From: CAZXEU01 sp965207385
Lineage (GTDB): Bacteria > Bacteroidota > Rhodothermia > Rhodothermales > Bin80
NCBI GenBank assembly: GCA_965207385.1
Contig: CBDBLZ010000021.1
Coordinates: 1,302,001-1,366,000, forward strand
Direction of reading: 5' to 3'
DNA length: 64,000 nt
This document shows, piece by piece, positions 26,771 to 35,983 of the stretch (within the stretch, counting starts at the first letter, position 1; every line of letters starts with the position of its first letter). Made by a program: the position numbers and the translations under genes. Below the pieces are notes generated by a model. It ran no database searches. It was not told where the DNA came from and saw only the letters and a list, made by a program, of their open reading frames with translations.

Positions 26771-27166
26771 CTAGTGCCAAAGCGAGCGCATGGGCCTGCG
26801 CACGACAAGCGTACCCTGCATGCGATGGCGATCAAAGTTGATAAAGCCGTGGGCCAGGTAGATTTCCTCCGGCCGGCACCGGTAGAGCAGCTTGAATTCG
26901 CGATCCCGGCGCCGGTGGTCCCGGGTCAGGATCAGGCCCTCAAGACCGCCGCCCGAACTGCCGACGAACACGTCCACCTCGCACTCGTCGGTTGCCCGGG
27001 TGCCGTTGATGTAGCCGTAGCTCATGGGATAGATTATTTCGTCGTATACGGGATGCACGCTGCCATACGGGCGGTCGATAGTAATGCCGTTTTTCTCGAT
27101 CAACTGCTCCCAGGCCTGCCATCGGAAGTGTTTCCGGACAAGCCGTACGTAGCTTCCGGACTCCAT
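26771..27166 (-). CDS. Short inorganic pyrophosphatase-like protein
   Basis: A 131-residue protein that looks like a minimal family I pyrophosphatase. ITIDRPYGSVHP is followed by YPMSYGYINGT, the counterpart of the YPhNYGfIpGT strand; TDECEVDVFVG preserves the Dx4D metal pair and TRDHRRRDREFK a second Dx4D. It is shorter than the usual ~170-180 residues and lacks part of the C-terminal helix. Its ATG overlaps the aspS stop by one base (TGATG), so translation is coupled to aspartyl-tRNA synthetase, an enzyme that releases pyrophosphate. Activity on PPi is an inference. Confidence 0.75.
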   Translation of the reverse strand: MESGSYVRLVRKHFRWQAWEQLIEKNGITIDRPYGSVHPVYDEIIYPMSYGYINGTRATDECEVDVFVGSSGGGLEGLILTRDHRRRDREFKLLYRCRPEEIYLAHGFINFDRHRMQGTLVVRRPMRSLWH

Positions 27167-28983
27167 CAGTCCTCCGGAAGCACAAGGTGCAGCTCGGCAA
27201 GCTGGGCAGCGTCGACGGTCGCTGGCGTGTCCGACATGGGTTCCTGCGCGCTCTGTGTTTTCGGGAAGGCAATGACGTCGCGCAGCGACTCCGACCCTGA
27301 AAGCAGCATCGCCAGGCGGTCAAGACCCAGGGCGATGCCGCCGTGCGGCGGCGCGCCGTAGCGCAAGGCTTCCAGGAGAAAGCCGAATCGCTCGATGGCC
27401 TCTGCCTCGTCGATGCCCAGCAGCCGGAACATCTGCTTCTGTACTGCCAGGTCATGGATTCGTATGGAGCCCCCGCCGATTTCATTGCCGTTCAGCACCA
27501 GGTCGTAGGCACGGGCCCTTGCGGCCTCAGGCTCCTCTGCCAGCAGAGGAGCATCTTCGGGCCGCGGAGCGGTAAAGGGATGGTGCGTCGCCGTAAAGCG
27601 ATTTGCCCGCTGATCCCATTCAAGCAGCGGGAAGTCCGTCACCCATGCGAACTGCCACACCTCGTCCTCCGGCACGGCGCCAATTTCGCGCGCCATGTGA
27701 AGGCGAAGGGCCCCCATCTGGTGGTACACGCCGGGCCGGGCGCCGGTAAGCACCAGGACCAGGTCTCCTGCGCCGGCGCCTGCGGCCGTGATGGCCCGCT
27801 CTACGGTAGCGCGCGGCAGCACATGTTCCTTGACGCTGGAGACAGGCGCGCCGCCATCAGTGGGAAGCTTGAAGTATATCAGACCGCCGGCGCCAATACT
27901 CCGCCGCACGACTTGCTTGTCCAGCCGATCCATGTAGCCTCGCCCCCGGTCACCCATTCCCGGGACTACCAGTCCCAGCACCGCTCCGCCTGCGGCCAGT
28001 GCCGCATCGAATACGCGGAAGCCGGAGGCACGGAAAGCATCCGACAGGTCGACAAAGGAAAGCCCGAAGCGCAGATCAGGCTTGTCAGATCCGTACCGGC
28101 ACAGCGCTTCGTCATAAGTCAGCCTCGCGAAGGGAAGCTCAAGGTCCACGCCGCGGATTTCCTTCCAGATTTCCGCCATGAGCCCCTCGACCAGCCGTTG
28201 GACCATTTCTTCCGTGGCGAAGGCCATTTCGACGTCTATCTGCGTGAACTCCGGCTGTCGGTCCGCCCGCAGATCCTCGTCGCGGAAGCACTTCACAATC
28301 TGCACGTAGCGGTCCACTCCGGCAATCATGAGCAGCTGCTTGTACGTCTGCGGACTCTGGGGCAGGGCGTAAAAGTGGCCGGGATGCACGCGGCTGGGCA
28401 CGAGATAATCCCGGGCACCTTCCGGCGTGGACTTCATCAGCGTGGGAGTTTCGATCTCCAGGAAATTCAGCGCATCGAAATAGCGATGAACTATCTGGTA
28501 CAGTCGATGCCGCGCAATGAGGCGCGCCTGCATGGCAGGACGGCGGAGGTCCAGGTACCGGTACCGGAGGCGCAGATCCTGGCTTGCGAGCCCGCTGCGG
28601 TTTGCCTGCGAGGACACCGGGAGGGGGACAGGCTCGGAGGCATTCAGTATGACCAGGCTGTCCGCGCGCACTTCCAGTCGTCCGGTGGCAAGATTGGGGT
28701 TTATGGTTTCCTCGCTGCGCATGCGGACCACCCCCGACACCGAAATGACGTACTCGTTGCGAAGCCGATCGGCGGCACGATGGGCCTCGACATCGTCCTG
28801 GGGCGAAAAGACTACCTGGGTCAGACCCCACCGGTCGCGGAGGTCAATGAATACCACGCCGCCCAGATCGCGCCGCGTGTCCACCCAGCCTTTCAGCACT
28901 ACCCGCCGGCCAACGTTCGACTCAGTCAGCGCTCCGCAAGTGTGGGTGCGCTCCCCGTGTGTATCCGTGCTAGTCGCTGCCAT
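27166..28983 (-). CDS. aspS: Aspartyl-tRNA synthetase, bacterial type
   Basis: A 605-residue class IIb synthetase. The N-terminal OB anticodon-binding domain contains GWVDTRRDLGGVVFIDLRDRWG. Motif 2 appears as FRDEDLRADRQPEFTQID, the bacterial GAD insertion lies between about 290 and 420, and motif 3 is GIALGLDRLAMLLSG near the end. It charges tRNA-Asp (or Asp and Asn if non-discriminating; not decidable here). A long open frame on the opposite strand across this gene is a shadow. The gene is first in a run that ends with the pyrophosphatase-like gene and the tRNAs. Confidence 0.97.
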   Translation of the reverse strand: MAATSTDTHGERTHTCGALTESNVGRRVVLKGWVDTRRDLGGVVFIDLRDRWGLTQVVFSPQDDVEAHRAADRLRNEYVISVSGVVRMRSEETINPNLATGRLEVRADSLVILNASEPVPLPVSSQANRSGLASQDLRLRYRYLDLRRPAMQARLIARHRLYQIVHRYFDALNFLEIETPTLMKSTPEGARDYLVPSRVHPGHFYALPQSPQTYKQLLMIAGVDRYVQIVKCFRDEDLRADRQPEFTQIDVEMAFATEEMVQRLVEGLMAEIWKEIRGVDLELPFARLTYDEALCRYGSDKPDLRFGLSFVDLSDAFRASGFRVFDAALAAGGAVLGLVVPGMGDRGRGYMDRLDKQVVRRSIGAGGLIYFKLPTDGGAPVSSVKEHVLPRATVERAITAAGAGAGDLVLVLTGARPGVYHQMGALRLHMAREIGAVPEDEVWQFAWVTDFPLLEWDQRANRFTATHHPFTAPRPEDAPLLAEEPEAARARAYDLVLNGNEIGGGSIRIHDLAVQKQMFRLLGIDEAEAIERFGFLLEALRYGAPPHGGIALGLDRLAMLLSGSESLRDVIAFPKTQSAQEPMSDTPATVDAAQLAELHLVLPED

Positions 28984-29067
28984 TTGGCTAATCCGGAATC
29001 CCGTGAGTCAAACCTATTGTACATGCGCCCCCAAGGCGGAGGATTCCGGCATTATCTGAATATTCCA

Positions 29068-29100
29068 TTGAATTGGGAGCAGCCCAATATAGTATCTTGG
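29068..29100 (+). promoter_or_regulatory. Bacteroidota-type promoter with embedded inverted repeat
   Basis: TTG (29068-29070) and TATCTTGG (29093-29100), 22 bases apart, resemble the -33 TTG / -7 TAnnTTTG promoter of Bacteroidota, although the -7 box is one base short of consensus. Between them lies ATTGGG-AGCAG-CCCAAT (29072-29088), a perfect 6-bp inverted repeat that could be an operator. It sits about 30 bases upstream of the transporter ATG. Confidence 0.4.
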
Positions 29101-29128
29101 GCGGGATCGCTTGTCTAACGTTGCCGTC

Positions 29129-30628
29129 ATGGAAGAGACACCATCCAGCACGAGCCGAATGTGGTTTGGTCATCCGCGTGGCCTTGCCACGCTTTTCTTT
29201 ACCGAAATGTGGGAGCGCTTCAGCTACTATGGCATGCGCGCCCTCCTGGTGCTGTTCATGACTGCCGCCACGACCGAGGTCAATCCGGGACTGGAATTCA
29301 ATGTAGGCATGGCCGGGGCCATTTACGGGCTCTACACCTTTTTCGTGTATGTACTGGCGTTGCCCGGAGGCTGGATAGCCGACAACATCTGGGGACAGCG
29401 CAAGGCGGTTTTCGTGGGCGGCTGCATCATTGCCTCTGGCCATTTTGTGATGGCAGGTCCCCTGGTGCAGTTGCCGGAGCTGCCGTGCTTTTTCCTGGGC
29501 CTCATGCTCATCGTTATCGGCACAGGCCTGCTCAAGCCCAATGTCAGCACCATGGTGGGCGACCTCTATCCCGAGGGAGGAGCGCGGCGCGACGCCGGCT
29601 TCTCGGTCTTCTACATGGGCATCAACCTCGGAGCCTTCATCGGCCCCATCATTACGGGCTTTCTCGGCGAGGGATACAACTGGCACTGGGGATTCTCCAT
29701 GGCTGGCATTGGCATGGTGATCGGGCTGGTCCAGTACAGGCTCGGCGGCAAGTACCTGGGCGAGGCAGGCAAGCTGCGCGCGAAGCATTCCGTGGAGGCT
29801 CTCGGAAAGAAGGCCAATCGGACGTATGCCATCATTGCCGGCGCCTTCGCGCTCTTTGCCTTCGCGGGGTATCTGCTGCTGCAGTGGATGACGCTGGAGG
29901 AGCTGGCAGCTACCTTGGGCTATGCGGTCATTATTGTGGCGGTGCTGTATTTCGCGTACCTGCTTCTGGTGGCGGGCCACACGGCAATGGAGAAACGGCG
30001 CCTCGTCGTCATATTCTGGCTCTTCATCCTGGCGGCCATTTTCTGGTCAGGATTCGAACAGGCCGGCAGCTCGCTGAACCTGTTTGCCGCCGACTTCACG
30101 AACCGCAATCTCGGCTTCTGGGAATTGCCGGCAAGTTGGCTGCAGTCCGTCAATGCACTCTTTATCATCATACTGGCACCCGTTTTCGGGTCGCTCTGGA
30201 TCTTCCTGGCTTCGATTCGCCGCAATCCGTCGATCCCGGTCAAGTTTGCGCTGGGGCTCTTGGGGCTGTCCGGAGGGTTTTTCGTTATCGCATGGGGCGC
30301 CGCAAACGCCGTGGACGGGCATCTCGTTACGCCGGTCTGGCTGGTAGTGACGTATTTCCTGCATACGGTAGGCGAGCTCTGCCTGAGCCCCGTGGGGCTT
30401 TCCTCCATCACCAAGCTGGCTCCGGCGGGAAGGGTAGGGCAGATGATGGGCGTATGGTTCATTGCCACGGCCCTGGGGAACCTGTTTGCAGGCTTGGTGG
30501 CCGGCAGGCTTGAGACGCTGTCGTCGGCCGCCCTGTTTGGCAACGTGGCCATGACCATCGGCATCGCCGGGATCGTGGCGCTGCTCCTCTATCGCCCGGT
30601 CAAGAAGCTGATGGGCGAGGTGGACTAG
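29129..30628 (+). CDS. POT-family proton-coupled oligopeptide transporter
   Basis: A 499-residue membrane protein (from ATG 29129; a TTG at 29111 adds six residues). The ExxER proton motif appears as EMWERFSYYGMR in the first helix, and GGWIADNIWGQRK marks the helix 2-3 loop of the PTR2/POT signature. The FYMGINLGAFIGP motif of helix 5 is present, and about 14 hydrophobic helices can be counted. It imports di- and tripeptides with protons across the inner membrane. Its stop overlaps the end of a convergent glycosyltransferase gene by four bases. Confidence 0.94.
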   Translation: MEETPSSTSRMWFGHPRGLATLFFTEMWERFSYYGMRALLVLFMTAATTEVNPGLEFNVGMAGAIYGLYTFFVYVLALPGGWIADNIWGQRKAVFVGGCIIASGHFVMAGPLVQLPELPCFFLGLMLIVIGTGLLKPNVSTMVGDLYPEGGARRDAGFSVFYMGINLGAFIGPIITGFLGEGYNWHWGFSMAGIGMVIGLVQYRLGGKYLGEAGKLRAKHSVEALGKKANRTYAIIAGAFALFAFAGYLLLQWMTLEELAATLGYAVIIVAVLYFAYLLLVAGHTAMEKRRLVVIFWLFILAAIFWSGFEQAGSSLNLFAADFTNRNLGFWELPASWLQSVNALFIIILAPVFGSLWIFLASIRRNPSIPVKFALGLLGLSGGFFVIAWGAANAVDGHLVTPVWLVVTYFLHTVGELCLSPVGLSSITKLAPAGRVGQMMGVWFIATALGNLFAGLVAGRLETLSSAALFGNVAMTIGIAGIVALLLYRPVKKLMGEVD

Positions 30629-31812
30629 CCGCGCAGGTTCCCGGCGGCAAAGCGGATGGCCGCTTCCAGTCCGTCGACCATGCGGTCGAGCGCCAGGTGC
30701 TCACGCGCATAGTCCAGTGCATTTCGCGCGTAGCTCTCCCGGCGGGCCAGAACCAGTTCTACCGCGTCAGCGAGCGCAGCCGGATCTGCGGGCGCGGCCA
30801 GTTCACCGTTCTCACCCGGGATCAGATAGGCGATTTCGGGGCTGTGAAACCGAATCCCGGCTTTGGGCGGACGCTGAGAGACCACGGGCAGCGCGAACGC
30901 AAATGCGTGGTTGATGCTAAGGCCCAGATAGCCCGGATTCAGGAGTACGTCCGACGCGTAGAGATAGGGCGCCGAGCTTTGCCAGTCGGGCATGGATCCC
31001 AGAAAACGAACCCCGTCCATGCCCGTCTTCGCTACGTGCCTGCGCATGGCCTGCTCCTCGGGCCCGGAGCCCATCACGACAAGTTGGGCCTGGCACCGCT
31101 GCCGAAGGAGCGCGAATGCTCTTAGCAGCATGTCCGTACCCTTTTGGCGGACGAGGCGTCCGAGAAAGGCAATCACCGGCGCCGCTTCCGGCAGGTTCAG
31201 TCGCCTGCGAACCGAAGGGCGCCCCTCTTTCTCCAGGCCTTCCCGCAAGGCAGACAGCGCTTCCATGTCCAGCGTGTTGGGTGCCGTGAAAATGCGAGGT
31301 CGCTCCACGTACGGCGCCAGTATCTCGGCTACGGCATCCGAATAGCACACGCACGCCTCGACGCTGCGTGCCAGAGAGATGCGGTAGCGGTCAGCCAGGC
31401 TGCGGTGCGAAGGATCGCGGCGGTTGGAAGAAAAATGACCCCACAGTACACGGGCAGCACCGGTCCTTCGGGCATGGCGCAGCAGCCATGGCAGGGTCAC
31501 CGACCTTGGCGATTCCTCAGCCAGCACCACGGCAGCAGGCCCAAGTCTCCGAAACACGTGCCGGAAGGGCTGAGCGTGCGCCGCTTCGCCGCCGACCCAG
31601 ATATTCCTCATCGGTACAAACTCAAAGCCGCCTGGAACGGCCGGGGAAAGGGAGGCCAGAGACGATTTGCCTGGCGGCAGGCCGGCACACGTCACGAGCC
31701 CCCCGCCCAGCCTTTCATTTAGCCGCACCAGCACGGCCCGCCGGTAGTGGGGCAGAACGCGCGCGAAGTAGTACACCGGGCCGCCAAGAGAATCCACAGG
31801 AGCCGCGTTCAT
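30625..31812 (-). CDS. GT4-type glycosyltransferase (last gene of polysaccharide operon)
   Basis: A 395-residue GT-B glycosyltransferase. The C-terminal half contains IAFLGRLVRQKGTDMLLRAF and VVMGSGPEEQAM, the nucleotide-sugar region of family 4 enzymes; the EX7E motif is modified (PGYLGLSINHAFAFALPVV). It probably adds a sugar to the lipid-linked repeat unit at the inner membrane. Its ATG overlaps the stop of the upstream, frameshifted glycosyltransferase by four bases. The acceptor and sugar are unknown. Confidence 0.87.
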   Translation of the reverse strand: MNAAPVDSLGGPVYYFARVLPHYRRAVLVRLNERLGGGLVTCAGLPPGKSSLASLSPAVPGGFEFVPMRNIWVGGEAAHAQPFRHVFRRLGPAAVVLAEESPRSVTLPWLLRHARRTGAARVLWGHFSSNRRDPSHRSLADRYRISLARSVEACVCYSDAVAEILAPYVERPRIFTAPNTLDMEALSALREGLEKEGRPSVRRRLNLPEAAPVIAFLGRLVRQKGTDMLLRAFALLRQRCQAQLVVMGSGPEEQAMRRHVAKTGMDGVRFLGSMPDWQSSAPYLYASDVLLNPGYLGLSINHAFAFALPVVSQRPPKAGIRFHSPEIAYLIPGENGELAAPADPAALADAVELVLARRESYARNALDYAREHLALDRMVDGLEAAIRFAAGNLRG

Positions 31813-33000
31813 GGAGTAACGCTTTCGAATACCGTCAGGAATCGGTCTGTAATGCAGTCGATATCGAACGTCCTTTCTGCGTAGGCTCGCGCCGCCTCGC
31901 CCATGGTCTGTCTCCGATGCGGATCCAGCAGAAGGGCTTCCGCCATTGCGACAAATCCCGCATAGTCAGAGGGGGCAACAACTACTCCGGCCCCCGCGCT
32001 CGTGACGGTACGGGCGGCAAGGTTGCCCTCCGGCACAGCAAGCAGCAGCGGCCGCCTCGCACAGAGGTAGGTGAGCACCTTTGAGGGCACCGAGAATACA
32101 CCTGCATCTTCCTCCAGAACTGCCACGAGCACGTCCGCCGTGGCATATACGTCCGGAAGGTCCTCCTTGGGCTGGTACGGCAGGATGCGCAGCCGATCCA
32201 GCCCGAGCTCGGCCTTGCGGACCCCGAAGCCATTCGGCGCCCATTCCCTGCGAAATGACCACGACACTGGCTTCGGGCCTGGCGCGAAGCCTGACTGCTA
32301 GCTGCAGCAGCAAGTCCGGATTGTGCTTCATGCTGAGCGTGCCGGCATACAGGAAGCAGATGCCGTCTGCCAGCCCCTGACGCTCGGCCCAGGCATTGCG
32401 TTTGGGGCCCGCCGGCAGCTCCGGCAGGCAGGCCCAGTTTTCGATCACTGACACACTGCCGGCCCTGGATCCCCCGTCCCGAAGCATGTCTGCAAAGTCC
32501 TCCGAAATCGCGACCACGGCTTCGCTCTGCCGCAGCAGCCTGCGCTCCAGCCCGATATAGTAGCGACCGACGGCCTCGCCGATGACCGGGAGCCGCTTGC
32601 GAAGAATACGGTGCGCAGCAAGGCCCAGAAAGTCCTGTACCCAGAATACGAAGGGGATGCCTTGCTTCTGGCACGCCGCCACCAAATGCCTCTGGGCCGA
32701 CAACGGCGCATTACCGGAGAGCACGACATCAGGCTTGAAATCCGCACATTCCCGGGCGATGAGGCGCCCGTAGACCTCCTCCTGGCGCCAGCGCTGCAGT
32801 AGGGCGTACTTGTTGAGGGGCCGGCCCAGGTCTATAGGGCGGATGTGCACGCCTGTTTCAGCACTTGTATTCACACCGGGAGGAGTAGTGGCCAGCGATG
32901 CGCAGTAGGCGTGGCACACGCGGTGGCCGCGGCTGCCTAGCGACTGGCTAAGCTGGAGGGCAAAGGCGTAGCCTCCAAAGTCATGCACGAGGATGCGCAC
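31809..33000 (-). pseudogene. GT4-type glycosyltransferase with a single-base frameshift
   Basis: Two adjacent frames together encode one GT4 enzyme. The first (GTG start at 33000) runs through FPVIGEAVGRYYIG-like and LYAGTLSMKHNPDLLL to GAEWLRG; the second continues with VRKAELGLDRLRILPYQPKEDL, VLVAVLEEDAGVFSVPSKVLTYL and the C-terminal helix, ending at 31809. The shift falls at a GGGG run (32222-32225 on the plus strand, cccc): with one G fewer the reading becomes WLRVRKAELGL in one frame. The cause may be a sequencing or assembly error, or a true recent inactivation. The intact protein would be about 396 residues and resembles WbuB/colanic-acid type transferases. Confidence 0.85.
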
Positions 33001-33131
33001 TAAGTCGGTGTGTCTTGGCCTTTAAGGGATCCGGGTATTGACCGGGCGGCTGAGCCGTAGCGAAAACAGTGCTGCCTGCCGAGCGCTCTGAATCGGGATC
33101 GTGGGTAGCTGCATGCGTGACTGTGGCTGGA

Positions 33132-34376
33132 TCAGCGGTCGCGCGCTCCTGCCCTTGTGGCAGAGCCCGTCAGTATAGCGTCCAGAATTGTGCGCGCAAA
33201 GCCCTCCGCAGTGTTGTGCGCAGCGAAGCGCCTGGCCCTGGCAGCGTCAAACGGCCAGGCCCCGGGGTCGTGCAGCCAGTCCATCAAGGCCTCGGCAAGG
33301 GTCGCGGGGGAGCTGCTGTTTACCGCCTTCCCAAGTGCGTGGCGCCGAACCTGCTCACCCAGCAATCCGTAGTCCGAGCTCAGCACGGGCACCTGGGCCT
33401 GGGCCGCACGCACCAGCACGCCGCTTGACCCGACATGTCGCCGGTAGGGAAGCAGCACCAGGTCGGCGGCGGCGAAGGCGCCCGGTATTTCGGCATCGGG
33501 GACAAACCTGTTGTCTACTGCCACCTGCACCATGCCTTCTGACCGCAAGAACGACAGTGCCTGCTCCAGGCGCGCCGCTTCGCCGCCCGGAGCCGCGCCG
33601 ACGACGGCCAGCGCAAGCCGCCGCTGATCACCGTCCGGCAGCAGCTTCAAGGCTTCAATCATCTCATAAATCCCTTTTCTGGCTGCCATGCTGCCAAAGA
33701 AAAGCAGCACGCTTCTGTGGCTGTCAATGCCCCATGATGCGCGGGTCTCGGGCGGGGAGCAAGTCGGCGTTCGGCTCTCCACCCCGTCCGGCAACACAAC
33801 CACGCGTACTCCGTACCGGCTCCCGGGCACGAATGGCACCACAAGGGGATCTAGGCAGAACAGGTGGCTCAGGTGCGGGTTGCTCAGCGCCCGCAAGAGC
33901 AGCGTCCGCTTTCGGATGCCTTCTGCGCGGCCGCTCAGCGTGGTGGCCGCGCCGGTTACGGCAGCATAGTGGAACGACGGACGAAAGTAGATGCCGGAGA
34001 GCCCGACCGGAAAGGAAAAGCGGAGACCGAGAGCCAGAGGAAGCTGAACCTGATCGAAGTACATGAGCAGACAGTGGTCGGGGCGGATCTGCTCCACGTA
34101 CCGGCGCAGCAGGCGACCGTGCCGCAGGACGTTACGCAGCTGGGAGAGCTTGCCGCCTTCCACTAGACCCAGAGATTGCCGGATCGGCACGAATCTGATT
34201 CCGGGGCGTGCCCGAACGATATCGGCAAGACGGTCATCCTTGTCGATCAGGTCCTCCGGTGCCACGATGTCGAGGCGTCCGGCATCCACTTCTGCTTCCC
34301 AGCGCTCCGCCAGCTGCCCAATGTACCGGGCGTGGTGGCCGCCTGAGAGGAGATCAAATAGCATGACGTGATTCAT
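33132..34376 (-). CDS. GT4-type glycosyltransferase
   Basis: A 414-residue protein beginning at ATG 34376 (MNHVMLFDLLSGGHHARYI); the frame is open much further upstream, but that part is antisense-like shadow of the flippase gene. The C-terminal half has LLFFGSMAARKGIYEMIEAL and FAAADLVLLPYRRHVGSSGVLVRAAQ, the donor-binding features of GT4. Its start codon overlaps the flippase stop (ATGA). It is probably one of three sugar transferases in the operon that build the repeat unit. Confidence 0.87.
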   Translation of the reverse strand: MNHVMLFDLLSGGHHARYIGQLAERWEAEVDAGRLDIVAPEDLIDKDDRLADIVRARPGIRFVPIRQSLGLVEGGKLSQLRNVLRHGRLLRRYVEQIRPDHCLLMYFDQVQLPLALGLRFSFPVGLSGIYFRPSFHYAAVTGAATTLSGRAEGIRKRTLLLRALSNPHLSHLFCLDPLVVPFVPGSRYGVRVVVLPDGVESRTPTCSPPETRASWGIDSHRSVLLFFGSMAARKGIYEMIEALKLLPDGDQRRLALAVVGAAPGGEAARLEQALSFLRSEGMVQVAVDNRFVPDAEIPGAFAAADLVLLPYRRHVGSSGVLVRAAQAQVPVLSSDYGLLGEQVRRHALGKAVNSSSPATLAEALMDWLHDPGAWPFDAARARRFAAHNTAEGFARTILDAILTGSATRAGARDR

Positions 34377-35890
34377 GGCCGCTGTGGCGATGTGCCCCCG
34401 GTGCGGGTTTGCAAGAGGCTGTTGCACCAGGCCACTAGCGTGCGTCTCACCGGGTGCATCCACAGCGGAAGTGCCACTGCCGCGCAGTAGGCGCTGCCCG
34501 CGAGTAGCGCACGGAGCCCGATCCCGTGCGGCAGTCCCCATATCCATACAGCGACCAGTAGCCCTGCTGCAGCTGCGGCACATAGTATGAGGCTCTCGCG
34601 CTGCACAAGTGCGGAAAGGGCGACGGAGTATTCCCGGTGATAGGCCATGGCCATCAGCATGCTGCCGCCGATCAGGGCTGCCACGAAGCCTGCCACCACG
34701 CCGGTGCCTCCGAATATCTGTCCCAGCATGTAGCCCAGCGCGAGGTTCAGGATGCCAATCACCGCATGGCCGGCTACGTTCCACCGCAATTTGCCGATGC
34801 CCAGGTAGGCAAAATAGGCGGGATTGGACAGCATGTTCAGAAACCAGCCCGCGGCAAGGAGCACGGAAAACGTGACGAAGAGCGGCTCGTACGCGCCGAG
34901 CCACAGCCTGGATACAAGCGGCAGGCTTACGATGAGCAGCGGAAGCGCGGCCAGCACCAGGTACAGGATGACCCGGAAGGAGGCTACGTAAATCTTCCCG
35001 AGTGCCGCTGCGTCGCGCTCCTTCAGATCCGCAATGGCGGGCACGATGGCCTGGTGCGCCGACACGAAGAGGGCCCGCAGCTGGAAGACCATGCGATGGG
35101 CGAACTCGAAGAAGCCCACCGCAGCCGCACCGGCGAATATGGTTACGAGCCACTTGGCTAGCGGCTCCGTGAGCAGCTTGAAAACAGAGATCACCTGAAA
35201 GCTGGCACTGTAGGTGAGCATTTCCCGAAAGACGCTCCAGGTCCAGCGCACGGGGACGGCCGGCAAGCCCGTTGCCACGCGCCTCAGGGCCACCCACGAG
35301 GCGACCAGCAGCAGGCCTGCCTGAAGCGCCTGTGCCTGCGCCAGACCGACAAGGCCGCGCGCGGGAACGAGCGCAAAGGCCGCGGCAAGATAGACGACCG
35401 AAGCGCCCATCAGCAGATAGCTCCGCAGGTCCACGCGCTGGTGGCCGTCAATTGATCCCTGCAGCACAGCGGCCACGGAAGTGAGCCAGAAGGCCACGAA
35501 AGCGTACGGCAGGATGGCCATTGCAGCCGCAGTTTGCGGACCATCCAGTGGCAAGGCGAGCAGATAGCCCGCTGCCGGGTATAGCGCCGCGAGCACGGCC
35601 AGCAGAAACACGGCCAGTGAAATTACTGCCGTTTCCACGACCCTGACTACGTGCTGGGTATCGCCGCGGGCGCGGTACATGGATACAAACTTTACGACGC
35701 TCGCGGCCAGCCCCAGGTTGGCGAGACTGCTTGCCGAGGTCGTGGCCAATACGAGCGACCACACCCCGAAGTATTCGATGCCGACCGCGTCCTTGACGTA
35801 GCGATAGAGCACGAAGAACGAGCCGCCACTGACGACCACCTGTGCGGTGGCAGCGAGTGCATTTACGAGCAGCTGTCTCTTGTGCAGCAT
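34373..35890 (-). CDS. Polysaccharide flippase (Wzx/RfbX-like)
   Basis: A 505-residue integral membrane protein with about 12-14 hydrophobic helices and the layout of the MOP-superfamily oligosaccharide flippases: SGGSFFVLYRYV near the start, FGVWSLVLATTSASSLANLGL in helix 2 and a polar C-terminal tail. It would move the lipid-linked repeat unit across the inner membrane. The neighbouring O-antigen ligase/polymerase and Wza/Wzz-like genes support a Wzy-dependent export pathway. Confidence 0.87.
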   Translation of the reverse strand: MLHKRQLLVNALAATAQVVVSGGSFFVLYRYVKDAVGIEYFGVWSLVLATTSASSLANLGLAASVVKFVSMYRARGDTQHVVRVVETAVISLAVFLLAVLAALYPAAGYLLALPLDGPQTAAAMAILPYAFVAFWLTSVAAVLQGSIDGHQRVDLRSYLLMGASVVYLAAAFALVPARGLVGLAQAQALQAGLLLVASWVALRRVATGLPAVPVRWTWSVFREMLTYSASFQVISVFKLLTEPLAKWLVTIFAGAAAVGFFEFAHRMVFQLRALFVSAHQAIVPAIADLKERDAAALGKIYVASFRVILYLVLAALPLLIVSLPLVSRLWLGAYEPLFVTFSVLLAAGWFLNMLSNPAYFAYLGIGKLRWNVAGHAVIGILNLALGYMLGQIFGGTGVVAGFVAALIGGSMLMAMAYHREYSVALSALVQRESLILCAAAAAGLLVAVWIWGLPHGIGLRALLAGSAYCAAVALPLWMHPVRRTLVAWCNSLLQTRTGGTSPQRP

Positions 35891-35983
35891 CGGATTGGCG
35901 CTATGGCCCGTGTCGGCCCCTGACCTACCTGCGCCCGAGCCGCGTCTGCGCCGGCTCCGCCTCTCTGATTCGGGCCCCGCTTG

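Noticed and set aside
27343..29118. A 591-codon open frame antisense to aspS
   Set aside because: It lies exactly opposite a clear aspartyl-tRNA synthetase gene, is rich in His/Gln/Gly/Arg and has no motif; it is a high-GC codon-bias shadow.
33132..35297. A 721-residue reading of the third glycosyltransferase
   Set aside because: The first ~307 residues lie out of frame inside the flippase gene and are not protein-like; the real start is the ATG at 34376, coupled to the flippase stop.
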